Notes: a model not told the origin generated them from the sequence alone. Numbered from the stretch's first letter, positions 44,246-54,655 are shown. The stretch is 64,000 bases of DNA from Capra hircus (GCF_001704415.2 NC_030808.1:131703089-131767088); one strand, 5' to 3'. Numbers and translations are program-made.

Positions 44246-44462
44246 TTGGGGACTTCCCTGGGGGTCCAGTGGCTAAGACCCCGAGCTCCCAATGCAGGGA
44301 GCCCGGTTCAATCTCTGGTCAGGGAACTAGATCCCACATGCTGCAAATAAAAAGAAAAAAAAAAATCCCACATGCCCCAACTAAAAGATCCTGTGTGCCG
44401 CAATGAAGTCTAAGATCCCACATGCCACAAATAGAGTCAGTATAGCCACATAAATAGTAAAC
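44246..44462 (+). mobile_element. CHR-2-type SINE
   Basis: GGGACTTCCCTGGGGGTCCA, TCTCTGGTCAGGGAACTAGA, an internal A-rich insertion (about 44347-44365) and a second pass of AGATCCCACATGCCACAAAT. The repeat of the ATCCCACATGC word suggests internal duplication. Confidence 0.9.
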
Positions 44463-44921
44463 AAGAGAGGAGAAAACTAAAAAGAGAAAGGGAGAGAGAA
44501 AGAAAGCCGTCAGGGTAGACAGGTCTATGGGAAATCTGAGGTGGGGACTCAGGCTCTAACCTGAGCCTTAGGCCTGGGGTCAGGGCTTGTGGGAGAGGCA
44601 AGACCTGGCTGGGGCCTGCGCTGCACCCTGAGGGTAACAGCCGAGCAGATGAGCAAAAATTGAGTAAAAACTTGGATGACAGGGTGAGAATTCACTCTGC
44701 AGAGGACAAGCATCCATTCATCTATGGGCCCAGTGGTGGTGATCACAGTTAGGTCCCAAGAGGTAAAACATCTGTGGTCCTGGAACAGCGTGGGGTGGGA
44801 TATGGAAGCCTTAAAGGAGGTTCTCATCACCCTTAGTCAGAGCCTGCAGGGACTCCTCCCCAGGGTAGGTAGAAACATCAAAGCAAGAGGATAGAATTCT
44901 TGCTTCAAGTTGGTGGCAATG
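44463..44921. other. Unassigned interval
   Basis: A purine-rich run (44465-44507) is followed by unrecognised sequence with a 93-codon minus frame. Confidence 0.45.
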
Positions 44922-45224
44922 ACGACCCTGTATGCAAGACAGGAAAAAAGACACAGATGTGTATAACGGACTTTTGGACTCAGAGGGAGAGGGAGAGAGT
45001 GGGATGATTTGGGAGAATGGCATTCTAACATGTATACTATCATGTAAGAATTGAATCGCCAGTCTATGTCTGACGCAGGGTGCAGCATGCTTGGGGCTGG
45101 TGCATGGGGATGACCCAGAGAGATGTTGTGGGGAGGGAGGTGGGAGGGGGGTTCATGTTTGGGAACGCATGTAAGAATTAAAGATTTTAAATTTTAAAAA
45201 ATAAAAAACTAAAAAAAAAAAAAA
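44922..45224 (+). mobile_element. Young bovine-type L1 3' end
   Basis: From CGACCCTGTATGCAAGACAG through AGAGAGTGGGATGATTTGGG and GGGGATGACCCAGAGAGATG to AAGAATTAAAGATTTTAAAT and a long A run. It agrees closely with the modern ruminant L1 3' UTR as I remember it. The 10-bp repeat AAGTTGGTGG (44907-44916 and 45225-45234) is the probable target-site duplication. Strongly 5' truncated, no coding part. Confidence 0.9.
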
Positions 45225-45234
45225 AAGTTGGTGG

Positions 45235-46145
45235 TATGGCTCAAACATAAGAATCTCAAAGCAAAACAGAAAACAAGACTCCAGTCTAAACGGGTGGGCC
45301 ATGGTAAAGGTTTGCACAGCTGAAAGAAGAGAAGAAAGACTATTTTATTGGCAACCCTATCTAGGGGTCTACCAGCCCTGCCACCATCATCTCTGGAGGT
45401 CAGCTGGGGACGAACCTCTACTGGGACCTCATTCCAGAGTGCCAGCCCACTCCTCTTTTACTCCGTCACCTTCACAAAGGCCTGAATTGAAGAGCTCCCT
45501 GCATTAATTTAATACTGATTCAGTCAACATTTTAGACTCCAGAGCAGCAACCTCTTGGCAGCCCCTCTGGGCATCTCCCCAGGGAAATATGCTCTGTCCT
45601 CCACCGCAGGCCCTGGGAGAGACACTCACCAGGTCTGGCCACCCTCACATCCCACGGAAGAGGCCTTGTCCCTTGCTGCTGAGAACAGAGAGTGCGCCTG
45701 GCCCTCAGTGGTGGTCCCCATCGCACCCCTCTCCCTCCACCCTGTGAAGTGACCATCTTGGCAGCGCCAGGATTTCCTATTCACATAGGAACCCACCTGC
45801 ACAGCCCACCATATAGCATTCGTCAGCCTGCATTACCTCTCCATAATAATCTCATACATCAAACCTGGGAGAGACCCCAGTTCTGCCTGTAAGCGACTCC
45901 GTTAGACATTGAATATCATTATTAGAAGCCCCTCGCTTTCTTGGCTTCATATGCAAACTCCTGAACTCCCTGGAGTCCCTCCCAAAGAATGTGCCCTGCA
46001 CCACAGACATTTGTTATTTTGCAGGAGAGGACGCAGAGGCTCCATATCAAATTAACAGCAGCCGGGAATAGGCGCCAACCAAGACCTACATTGACACCTA
46101 GTGGCATCTCTCGGAACTGAGCTGGCTCAGGAGGGTTCCTTTAGA
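45235..46145. other. Unassigned interval
   Basis: No repeat or gene recognised. Several frames of 60-75 codons occur on both strands. Confidence 0.45.
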
Positions 46146-46350
46146 AAAGAAAGTGAAGTCGCTCAGTCGTGTCCGACTCTTTGCAACCCCATGGACTGTA
46201 ACCTACCAGGCTCCTCTGTCCATGGGATTTTCCAGGCAAGAACACTGGAGTGGGTTGCCATTTCCTTCTCCAGGAGATCTTCCCGACCCAGGGCTTGAAA
46301 CCAGGTCTTCCGCATTGTAGGCAGAAGCTTACCTCTGAGCCACCACGGAA
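46146..46350 (-). mobile_element. Bov-tA SINE
   Basis: Full-length reverse complement: AAGTCGCTCAGTCGTGTCCG to AGCTTACCTCTGAGCCACCA. Confidence 0.96.
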
Positions 46351-46708
46351 GAATAAGTGAAGTGAAACAAAAGCCACTGATCCAGGTATTTACAAATACC
46401 TGAGAGGAAGAGTGGGAAACAAAAAATTCACTTTCCAAAACCTCTTTGGTGATAGACAAACCCATACTTCATATTAAATATCTTTTTTTAATTTTTATCT
46501 TAAATTGGCAGGAGAGGAAGAATTGAAACCATTACTTTTTCATCCCATAGGTTAAAGTCTATTGAGAAAGAAATGGAGGAATAGAGTTGAAAGCGTAAGT
46601 GGAATTCAACTTCACACTGCACAGTCTTCTGATCTAAGAATCCAACCTACATATAGTCACAAAAGTGCACAGAGATAGTCACTGCAGCTGTGTTGGGATT
46701 TTTTTTTT
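46351..46708. other. Unassigned interval
   Basis: 46640-46708 may be old L1 (ATAGTCACTGCAGCTGTGTT followed by a T run). The rest is unrecognised. Confidence 0.35.
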
Positions 46709-46854
46709 TTTTAATGGAAACTTGGGACTTCCAGTGGTTAGGATTCCATGCTCCCAAAGCAGGAGGAGCTTTGGGATCCCTGGTCAGGAAAATAGATCTC
46801 ACACGCTGTAACTAAGACCCCAGTTAAGCCAAATAATTTTTTTTTAATAGAAAC
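46709..46854 (+). mobile_element. CHR-family SINE, degraded
   Basis: The SINE body is 46722-46841 (TTGGGACTTCCAGTGGTTAG to AGTTAAGCCAAATAATTTT). Flanks TTTTAATGGAAAC (46709-46721) and TTTTAATAGAAAC (46842-46854), one mismatch, fit a target-site duplication. Confidence 0.85.
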
Positions 46855-46869
46855 AATTTTAAAAGGCCA

Positions 46870-46986
46870 AATATTATATAGACAGACTATATATTTTTAT
46901 ATAAATACTGATATATTATATAGATATATACTATATATTAAAAATATATAGATACATGACAAAAGCCATATATATATATATATATC
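46870..46986 (+). repeat. AT-rich tract with (AT)n core
   Basis: Almost pure A/T with TATATA runs, ending in about nine AT units (46968-46985). Confidence 0.85.
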
Positions 46987-47679
46987 AGCTGGGTGCACTT
47001 GTCATGACTTTGTTGTTACATAATTCAATTTTACCTTTATTTGGAGTCTCTATCCCTGCTGACTAACCATGGTCAGTCCTGGGTAAAGTCAGGTATTTTA
47101 TATTTAGACTTAGTCAGTGCAGAAGTTTTCTTTCCTTACCTTGACCCTTAGGTTTAGGGGCCTGCTTAGTATCCCATTTTAAGAGGAGAGGTGTCTGCTT
47201 CCCAAAGCTCCAAATGGAAGCTTTGTCACTGACCCCTCAGCCCCTGAGTCCACACACTCTGCCCCTAGTGTTCCATAAAACCCTCATGGTTATATGTAAC
47301 CCCAACAGGAGGGCACAGGAGACCCTGTTTTCCTGTCGCTTCCTCCTCATCTTCCTCATCCTCAGCTCTGTCTAGTCTGGGTTTGGGAAGAGGGGAAAAA
47401 CTGGCAGGGCATCGCCTGCACAGTCTTCTCTGTTTCATATCTGGGAATAGAACTTCTCAGATGAAAACTTAAGAATTGGCATATTTCATCTCTGATTCCA
47501 CTCTGGCAGCTTCCCCAAGGGGATGAGGATTTACCTTCCCGAATCAGGAGTGGAGGAGAGCTCCTCTAGAGAAGAAGGCGAGAAGGGTGGGCGAACCAGA
47601 GCTGGTGGCACTTCACATATCCCACCTCTCAGGGAGAAGGATATGGAAGGACGCACACCCGGAAGTCCCCCTGTGAGCA
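46987..47679. other. Unassigned interval
   Basis: I recognise nothing here. A 98-codon plus frame and an 88-codon minus frame begin near 47530 and run on into the next SINE. Confidence 0.45.
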
Positions 47680-48066
47680 TTTGGTGGCTCAGTGGTAAAG
47701 AATCTGCCTTCCAACGCAGGAGACTCAGGAATTTCGGGTTCAGTCCCTGGGTTGGGGAAGCTCCCACATGCAGCGAAGCAACTAAGCCCATGACCACAGC
47801 TGTTGAGCCGGTGCTCTAGAGCCAGGGATCCACAGCTACTGAGCCCACATGCTGCGCCTACTGGAGCCCACGTGCTGCACCTGCTGGAGCCCACGTGCTG
47901 CGCCTGCTGGAGCCCACGTGCCCTAGAGCTCATGCTCTGCAACAAGGGAAGCCACTGCAATGAGAAGCCTGAACACCTTAACTAGAGAGTAGCCCCTGCT
48001 TGCCACGACTAGAGAAAGCCCACAGGCTGCGATGAAGACCCAGTGAAGCCAAACATAAATAAATTA
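47680..48066 (+). mobile_element. Long CHR-2-type SINE with internal tandem repeat
   Basis: tRNA-like head TTGGTGGCTCAGTGGTAAAG, then GGTTCAGTCCCTGGGTTGGG, a CHR-2 body ending CACGACTAGAGAAAGCCCAC, AAGACCCAGTGAAGCCAAAC, and an AAATAAATTAAA tail. Inside, a 23-bp unit starting GAGCCCACGTGCTGC is repeated about 3.5 times at 47841, 47864, 47887 and 47910. Confidence 0.9.
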
Positions 48067-48075
48067 AAATTATAT

Positions 48076-48434
48076 CAGTTCAGTTCAGTTCAGTCGCTCA
48101 GTCGTGTCTGACTCTTTGCGACCCCATGAGTCGCAGCACGCCAGGCCCCTCTGTCCATCACCAACTCCCACAGTTCACTCAGACTCATGTCCATCAAGTC
48201 AGTGATGCCATCCAGCCATCTCATCCTCTGTCGTCCCCTTCTCCTCCTGCCCCCAATCACTCCCAGCATCAAAGTTTTCTCCAATGAGTCAATTCTTCGC
48301 ATGAGGTGGCCAAAGTACTGGAGTTTCAGCTTCAGCATCATTCCCTCCAAAGAAATCCCAGGGCTGATCTCCTTCAGAATGGACTGGTTGGATCTCCTTG
48401 CAGTCCAAGGGATTCTCAAGAGTCTTCTCCAACA
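48076..48434 (-). mobile_element. BovB (RTE) LINE 3' end
   Basis: Reverse-complement BovB starting with the CAGTTCAGTTCAGTTCAGTC end. The minus frame 48090-48419 is the C-terminal part of the BovB protein downstream of the RT domain (it reads RRGRQRMRWLDGITD and ends TRLSD) and is uninterrupted over its 109 codons. The element is truncated upstream of this, so no RT motif is present. Confidence 0.95.
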
Positions 48435-48436
48435 TT

Positions 48437-48512
48437 ATATATATATAAAATAATCATAGGGCTCACACCCTGGGTGAAGGAGGAAGGGGAGGAAGGGGAG
48501 GAAGGGAGAAGC
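48437..48512 (+). repeat. Short AT run and GGAAGGGGA tandem repeat
   Basis: An (AT)n run at 48437-48448 sits at the truncation point of the BovB. A purine 9-bp unit GGAAGGGGA repeats about three times at 48480-48510. Confidence 0.8.
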
Positions 48513-48807
48513 TTTTTGATTTATGTCCTTCCTTATCATTCAGACTTTTTACAATAAGCAGATATTCCTTTTGGAGATCGATTTAATTGGCCTAAAGGTT
48601 AAACATCAAAAGACTAGACAAATCTTGTTAGTTCCCTTCCTATTCTGTTCATCCTGTGAAACCATTGCCTGCAACAGCTCTGCAATAGGAGAGCAATCAG
48701 AATACGTCATAAGAGATGGGTATTGCTGCTTCCTCGCTTACCAACCCAGTCCCCATCACTGAATCAGCCAGGCCCTATTAGCGAGTTGAGTGTTAACAGT
48801 GAGAAAA
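48513..48807. other. Unassigned interval
   Basis: I recognise nothing here. Confidence 0.45.
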
Positions 48808-48929
48808 AGGAGCTTCCTTGGTAGCCCAGGGACTAAGGCTCCGAGCTACCATTAGCAGGTGTGGGTTTGACTCCTGGTAGGAAAACTAAGATTCACATGT
48901 CAAAACTGGCACAGCCAAATAAATCTGTC
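48808..48929 (+). mobile_element. CHR-family SINE
   Basis: GGAGCTTCCTTGGTAGCCCA, GTTTGACTCCTGGTAGGAAA, GGCACAGCCAAATAAATCTG. A Bov-tA abuts its tail directly. Confidence 0.85.
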
Positions 48930-49125
48930 TCAAATGGTAAAGAATCCGCCTGCAATGCAGGAGACCTGGGTTCAGTCCCTGGGTTGGGAAGATCCCCTGG
49001 AGAAGGCTATGGCTACCCACTCCAGTATTCTTGCCTGGAGAATTCCATGGAGAGAGGAGCCTGGCAGCAAGTCCATGGGGTCACAAAGAGTCGTGCATGG
49101 TTGATCAACTAACACTTTAACTTTT
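48930..49125 (+). mobile_element. Bov-tA SINE
   Basis: AAATGGTAAAGAATCCGCCT, CCTGGGTTGGGAAGATCCCC, CCACTCCAGTATTCTTGCCT, to CAACTAACACTTTAAC. It lies in the A/T tail of the preceding CHR. Confidence 0.95.
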
Positions 49126-49293
49126 TATCCCTTTAAAAAAAAATAAAATAAACACTCAGAAAAAGCCCTGGAATAAGCTCTTATGGTGTTCCATGTGTCT
49201 GAGCCCTCAACAAGTGCCTTGAGCTCATCACAAGCAGCAGCAGAAAAGTCGTTTATCTTTAATAGATTAAAAAAAAAAAAAAAAAAAAAAAAA
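49126..49293. other. Unassigned sequence ending in a long poly(A) run
   Basis: About 25 consecutive A at 49269-49293 follow TTATCTTTAATAGATT. This could be the tail of a retroposed sequence whose body (49165-49268) I do not recognise, or a simple repeat. Confidence 0.4.
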
Positions 49294-49920
49294 CCTGTTT
49301 GATCAGTTTGTGGAGAGAGAAGGAAGTAGTAGAAAGTTGTGGAGACGCCAGTCACATGCTCGCTATTCTCCCATCCTGGACCGAGGAGGCAGGATACACT
49401 CCTGACCCAGATGTTTCCTGTGATGGGAATGTGGCCGGTGTGACAGCAGCCCCCTCCCTGTCTGTTCCCAGTGAGGCATCGAGGCCATGGTGCTCAGGAG
49501 GGATTTTTTGTTTTTTATTGCTTTACTCTCACCACAATCAGTACAGTACCTAAGCTGGAATTTTTTCAGTTGTGGAAGTTTTTCATCTGTTCCCTCTCCT
49601 ATGATCTCATCAGCTTTTTCATTCAGAATTCCTCTTGGATTAGAATTTCTCAGTCTTCCATGACTCTCAATTTCACATTTTCATTTCTCTATCTTTTGGT
49701 GCTTTTTATATGACATTTCTTCCTCTCCTTGGATCAACTCATCTATCAACTATTCTAGCCTCTTGTTTAGCCTACATATTAAAGTCTTTTTATTACCAAG
49801 AGCAATATTTTTCATAACTGCCTGTTCACATTTAATCATCTCCTGATCTCCTTGCAGAGGTTCTCTTCTATCCTTACCTCTTCAGTACATAACATGACAT
49901 TAAACTCGAAAGTAATATCC
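49294..49920. other. Unassigned, partly T-rich interval
   Basis: 49500-49900 is T-rich and has words reminiscent of the repeat at 14.2 and 22.6 kb (AATTCCTCTTGGATTAGAAT), possibly a third copy. No gene. Confidence 0.35.
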
Positions 49921-49921
49921 A

Positions 49922-49974
49922 GGGACTTCCCTGATGGTGCTGTGGTTAAGAATCTGCAATCCCTGGTTAGGGAA
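49922..49974 (+). mobile_element. CHR SINE head fragment
   Basis: GGGACTTCCCTGATGGTGCT to CTGGTTAGGGAAC, plus orientation, followed at once by an oppositely oriented CHR tail. Confidence 0.75.
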
Positions 49975-49977
49975 CAT

Positions 49978-50102
49978 TTGGCTGTGCTGGGTCTTCATTG
50001 CAGCGTGTGGGCTTCTAGTTGTGATATGTGGGTCCAGTAGTTCCAGTGTGGGGGGTCTTCTCACGGTGCACAGGCTTAGTTTCCCTGTGGCATGCAGATC
50101 TT
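49978..50102 (-). mobile_element. CHR SINE tail, left arm of inverted pair
   Basis: GGCTGTGCTGGGTCTTCATT to CCTGTGGCATGCAGATC. It is the inverted counterpart of 50368-50491, with about 88 percent identity by eye and the differences nearly all transitions. Confidence 0.8.
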
Positions 50103-50121
50103 ACGCAGACAGCCTGGCAAG

Positions 50122-50336
50122 CATGCATGCTAAGTTGCTTCAGTTGTGTCTGACTCTGTGACCCCATGGACCATAGCCCGCCAGGCTCCTCTGTCCATGG
50201 GAATCTCCAGGCAAGAGTAATGGAGTGGGTTGCCCTGCCCTCCTTCAGGGGATCTTCCCAACCCAGGGATCGAACCTGAGTTTCCTGCATTAGCAGGCAG
50301 TTCTTTAGCACTAGCACCACCTGGGTGGTCCTAAAT
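50122..50336 (-). mobile_element. Bov-tA SINE between inverted CHR arms
   Basis: Reverse-complement Bov-tA: GCATGCTAAGTTGCTTCAGT to ACTAGCACCACCTGGGTGGT. Confidence 0.95.
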
Positions 50337-50367
50337 CAACCTGGCTCACTGATGGGCAGCTTCCAGT

Positions 50368-50491
50368 CTTCCTGCATGCCACAGGGAAACTGAGCCTGTG
50401 CACCACGAGAGAAGCCCCCACGCTGGAGCTACTGAACCCACACATCACAACTAGAAGCTCACATGCTGCAGTGAAGACCCGGCACAGCCTA
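50368..50491 (+). mobile_element. CHR SINE tail, right arm of inverted pair
   Basis: CAGTCTTCCTGCATGCCACA to AAGACCCGGCACAGCC, plus orientation, without its own head nearby. Confidence 0.8.
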
Positions 50492-50504
50492 AAGAAAGCA
50501 ATAT

Positions 50505-50835
50505 CTGAATATTGTACCCAACACCTACTGAGAGGATATAAAAAGGGCTGAGTTGTTGGACATTTCAAGGATGTGTGAAGAGGGTACCTGTGGAGAGAGT
50601 GCTGGAGTGCTCTGAGTGTCACTGAGCCCCAGCAAAGGGCGGACTGAAGGGCAGTTTATCTTTTAAGCCCAACCTTGGGGGTCCCATGCACAAAGCCCAC
50701 TGTGTATTCCCTGCTGTTGGAGACACAAAGAGGCTGGGTGCCTGGCTCACTGGGAGGAGGCCAAAGGCCTGTGCATACAAGGAGGCGGCAGTGTCTAGGG
50801 AAACCAGAGGCTAAGGAGGAAAGCTGAGTTGTGGA
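50505..50835. other. Unassigned interval
   Basis: Contains GGATATAAAAAGGGCTG (about 50534-50550), a good TATA-box match without recognised context. Confidence 0.4.
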
Positions 50836-50868
50836 CTAGTCTGGGTTCTCCAGAGAAACCCTGAGGGC
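50836..50868 (-). mobile_element. Possible ERVL LTR 3'-end stub
   Basis: TCTGGGTTCTCCAGAGAAAC is the complement of the MLT2-type LTR 3' end. It sits where the 3' LTR of the minus-strand ERVL at 51.2-55.8 kb would be expected. It is very short. Confidence 0.4.
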
Positions 50869-51016
50869 CCAACTTGTGCTTCACCCACAGGGGCCACCAA
50901 ATGTTTTAAGCAGCATCCCTGTCTGCCAGGACAGTCTAAGCCCCCTTGGACCTCCGGGGTCCTGTGGCCCAAAAGGCAGAGCAGCTTACATGGCAGCCTG
51001 GACCAATGCAGAACCT
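50869..51016. other. Unassigned interval
   Basis: Possibly part of the same ERVL remnant, but I cannot show it. Confidence 0.35.
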
Positions 51017-51245
51017 TCTCTTGTTCTGAAAGTGAAGTCTCTCAGTCGTGTCAGACTCTTTGCGACCCCATGGACTGTAGCCTGCCAGGCTCCTTCATCC
51101 ATGGAATCTTCCAGGCAAGGATACTGGAATGGATTGTCATTTCCTTCTCCAGGGTATCTTCCCAACCCAGGGATAGAACCCGGGTCTCCTGCACTGCAGA
51201 CAGACTCTTCACTGTCTAAGCCACCAGTGAAGTCCTCTCTTGTTC
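51017..51245 (-). mobile_element. Bov-tA SINE with 10-bp target-site duplication
   Basis: The SINE body is 51027-51235. The 10-bp repeat TCTCTTGTTC flanks it (51017-51026 and 51236-51245). Confidence 0.95.
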
Positions 51246-51860
51246 CGAGCCACACTCAAAATTAGCACCTTTTCAGATCACTCAGTAAATGGGCAGGAGA
51301 AACATATCACAGGAGGAATATGTTATCCCAAAATGCAGATAGACCCACTGGGTGTTGTGCCACAATTTTGATTGTTAGAAGGGCCTGAGCAACAACTTAT
51401 TCTTTACCTTAGATGCAATATTTTGACATGCCCACACCACTTGAGCCCTAGAATTTTCACTAAGATAGAAGGTCCCTGCATTTTTGTTAGATTTATTTCC
51501 TATCCTTTAAAGTTCAAATACCAATAATTTGCTACTTCTTTCTCAGTAGGTCTAATCAGCATAATGTCATGAATGTAATGGACCAGTGTGGTATCTTATT
51601 GAAGGGAAAGGTGATCAAGATCCCTGTGAACTAAATTACAACATAGAGGCTGGAGAGCTGATACACCCCTGAGGCAGGACAGGGAGGGTGTATTGCTGAC
51701 CTGGTTAACTGAAAGAAAACTATTTCTGGTGACCTTTACCAACAGGTAATGAGCAAAAAGCAATTTCCAGGTCAATAACTGCATACCAGGGGATGTGTTG
51801 AGTTGCTTAAGCAATGAAATCATGTCTGGTACAGCGACTGCAATTAAAAACACCACCTGG
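51246..51860 (-). mobile_element. ERVL internal region, pol (RT) part
   Basis: Antisense sequence recognised as ERVL-class pol, an old endogenous retrovirus lineage without envelope. It includes the reverse-transcriptase catalytic region, where the first Asp codon of the catalytic pair reads His (51569-51571 on the plus strand). No frame is open over the region. The provirus is dead and serves as a landing site for later elements. Confidence 0.75.
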
Positions 51861-52164
51861 GCCCTTCCCCAGTGGTCCAGTGGTTGAGTCCACCTGCCAA
51901 CGCAGGGGACACAGGTTCAATCCTAGTCCAGGAGGATCCCACACGCCATGGGGCAACTGAGCCCATGCACCACAGCTACTAAGCTGACATGCTCTAGAAC
52001 CTGTGCTTAGCAACCAGAGAAGCCAACGCAACGAGAAGCCTGTGCCCCGCAACTAGACTCTCGCCCCTACTCGCCACAACTAGAGTAACCCCGTGCACAG
52101 CAATGAAGACCCAGTGCAGCCAAAAATAAATAATTGTTTTAATCTTAAAAAGAACACCACCTGG
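51849..52164 (+). mobile_element. CHR-2-type SINE nested in ERVL
   Basis: The SINE body is 51861-52152 (CCAGTGGTCCAGTGGTTGAG to AAGACCCAGTGCAGCCAAAA and tail). A perfect 12-bp duplication AACACCACCTGG (51849-51860 and 52153-52164) consists of ERVL sequence. Confidence 0.95.
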
Positions 52165-52888
52165 CTAAGCTTATAATATTCCATGATGCGCTGTCATTCT
52201 CCAGGATCCACCCTTCTTCAGCAAAGGCCAAATAGGTGAGGTGGAGTGGGTGGGGTATCTTTCAAGTCCTTGATAGTGGCACTAATTTCTGCAGTTCCCA
52301 CCGGGAATGCAGTACTGCCTTTGAGTTACGAGTTTTCTAGGCAGCGGCAGCTTTAGCAGCTTCCACTCGGCCTTTCTTACCACGATAGCTCTCACTCCGC
52401 AGGTCAGAGAGCCAGTGTGGGAATTCTGCCAGCCAGCAGGTGTATCTCTTCCACTTATGCTCTCCAGAACCAGGGAAATAGCCACAGAATGTGCTCAGGG
52501 ACCCACTGGTCCACTCTGACACAGACCTGAATTAAACCTATCGATCGTCTGAACTCCCAAAGTCCCTGACTCTACCAAAGTCACTTTTGGTAGACCACAG
52601 TGACATGCTGGGTCTACCAAAATCACTGTTAGTTCAGAGTCAGTGTCCAGTCATCCCCAGAATGCCTGACTATTTCCTTTTCCCCAATGCAGTTACCCTG
52701 GAAAAAGGCTGGAAGTCACTCCCTTCAGGAAATATGAGAGGAAGAGTAACAGTACCATGTTTGGTAATGTTCCAGCATCCTTCTAAGGGCACCAGCCACC
52801 ACCCTCCTTCATTCTGGGTCTATAAACTGGCTCAGGTCTGGGGATTGACTGGGAGGCCATAGTCTTCTGGTATTTTCTCCTTCTTCCT
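52153..52888 (-). mobile_element. ERVL internal region, upstream pol/protease part
   Basis: Continues the ERVL after the CHR, antisense: TTTCAAGTCCTTGATAGTGG, GTCAGAGAGCCAGTGTGGGA, CAGTGTCCAGTCATCCCCAG, TCTATAAACTGGCTCAGGTC. All frames are interrupted. Confidence 0.72.
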
Positions 52889-53006
52889 CTTCTTTTTTAT
52901 TTTATCGGGGTATAGTTGATTTACAATGTTGTATGAGTTTCAGGTTTACAGCAAAGTGATTCAGGTATACATATATTCATTCTTTCTCGGATTCTTTTCC
53001 CTTATC
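52889..53006 (-). mobile_element. Artiodactyl L1 3' end, part 1, nested in ERVL
   Basis: T-rich tail complement then ATCGGGGTATAGTTGATTTA and TCAGGTTTACAGCAAAGTGA. A BovB interrupts it at 53007 and it resumes at 53255. Confidence 0.87.
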
Positions 53007-53254
53007 AGTCTGTCAGTCAGTCAGTTCAGTCGCTCATTCGTGTCTGATTGTTTGCGACCCCATGAATTGCAGCACGCCAGGCTTCCTTGTCCATCACCAA
53101 CTCCCGGAGTTCATTCAAACTCATGTCCATCGAGTCTGTGATGCCATCCAGCCATCTCATCCTCTGTCATCCCCTTCTCCTTCTGCCCCCAATCCCTCCC
53201 AGCATCAGAGTCTTTTCCAATGAGTCAACTCTTCTCATGAGGTGGCCAAAGTAC
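53007..53254 (-). mobile_element. BovB (RTE) LINE 3' end, nested in L1
   Basis: Reverse-complement BovB tail with CAGTCAGTCAGTTCAGTCGC at its 3' side, reading into the C-terminal coding region and cut at GAGGTGGCCAAAGTAC. A few L1 bases expected at the junction are absent, so the insertion deleted target sequence or lacks a duplication. Confidence 0.93.
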
Positions 53255-53648
53255 CAAATACTGAGTAGAGTCCCCTATGCCACACAGTAGGTCCTTTTTG
53301 GTTATCTATTTTAAATATGTGTATATGTTGATCCCAAGCTCCTAATTTATCCCTCTCACCCACGTTTCCCCTTTGGTAACCGTGAGTTTGTTTTTGAAAT
53401 CTGTGAGTCTGTTTCTATTTTGTAAATAAGTTCATGTATATAATTTTTAATTAGATTACACACGTGAGTGACATGATGTTTGTCTTTCTCTGACTTCACT
53501 TATGTGATCATTTCTAGTTCCATCCATATTGCTGCAGACGGCATCATCGCATGCTTTTTTATGGCTACTGTTCCACTTACATATATGTGCCACGTCTTCT
53601 TTACCCATTCATCTGTTGAAGGACATTTAGGTTGCTTCTCTGTTTTTA
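53255..53648 (-). mobile_element. Artiodactyl L1 3' end, part 2
   Basis: Resumes with AATACTGAGTAGAGTCCCCT, then AGTCTGTTTCTATTTTGTAA, TTTCTAGTTCCATCCATATT, CATTCATCTGTTGAAGGACA, the antisense of the L1 ORF2 3' end and 3' UTR. Confidence 0.87.
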
Positions 53649-54038
53649 ATGGTTTAGGTTAGACTGTTTTCCCCTTGATTTAGAATTTTTCTGTTTCTAC
53701 AGATTGAGTAGGAGGCTTCCTATCTATTTCACTTCTAGGAGCATTGTGACCCATTAGCCAATGCCCTAGGTCTATGTGAGTCAGACTATCCTGATCGCTG
53801 CCCTTATTCTGCTGTCCGTTACACTAACCACATCCACCTTGCTTTGCTGGTTGATTGCCACCATTTGGCTCCTGCCACCCCTGGATGCGATTACTCCCAT
53901 TGCATTTAGGTCTCAATTAGCGCAGCTCCCACTGTGAGATCTGACCTGCAGAGAAGGGTGATCACATTGCTCTTTGAGGATGCCAGGGCTCCCCTCTCAC
54001 ACTTATTTCTCACAGTGGTGGTGAAAGATCTTTGCAGA
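53649..54038 (-). mobile_element. ERVL internal region, gag-side part
   Basis: ERVL sequence resumes after the L1: GATTGAGTAGGAGGCTTCCT, CATTGTGACCCATTAGCCAA, CATTTAGGTCTCAATTAGCG. Antisense order (pol at lower, gag at higher coordinates) fits a single minus-strand provirus. Confidence 0.7.
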
Positions 54039-54655
54039 GGAAAATACTGTATGTTTTCACTTAAATGTGAAATCCAAAAACTAAAAAATATATATATATA
54101 TATATATATATATAACAAAACAGAAACAGACTCACAGATATAGAGAACAAACTAGCCCTTCCAGTGGGGAGAGGGGTAGGAGGAGGGGCAAGATAGGCGA
54201 AGGAGGTTAAGCGATACAAACTAGTAGGTATAAAATAAATAACACACAATTTAAAATGGATAACCAACAAGGACCTACTGTGTAGCACATGGAACGCTGC
54301 TCAGTGTTATGTGGCAGCCTGGATAGGAGAGGAGTTTGGGGGAGAATGGATACATGTATACCTATGATTGAGTCCCTCTGCTGTTCACCTGAAATGATCA
54401 TAACATTGTTAACTGGCTATCCCCCAATACAAAGTTATCAGTTTAAATAATAAATAAATGATTTACATGAAAACAAACATAAATGAATAACACACAAGGA
54501 TACAATGTGCAGTACAGGGAATATAGCCAATATTTTATAACTTTAAATGGAGTATAATCTCTAAAAATACTGAATTGCAAAATATTGTATTGTACACCTG
54601 AAACTAATATAGTCAACTATAATTCAATTTGAACAATAAAGTAGAATAAAATAAA
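54039..54655 (+). mobile_element. L1 3' end(s)
   Basis: Plus-strand L1 tail: AACAAAACAGAAACAGACTC, GACCTACTGTGTAGCACATG. A second L1-tail-like block follows from about 54465 (GCAGTACAGGGAATATAGCC, ACACCTGAAACTAATATAGT). Two insertions or one rearranged copy are possible. Confidence 0.75.
54086..54114 (+). repeat. (TA)n microsatellite
   Basis: About 13 TA units within the L1 3' end, probably unstable. Confidence 0.9.

Noticed and set aside
50534..50550. TATA-box promoter
   Set aside because: A single good TATA word without upstream elements or a downstream gene is expected by chance in 64 kb.
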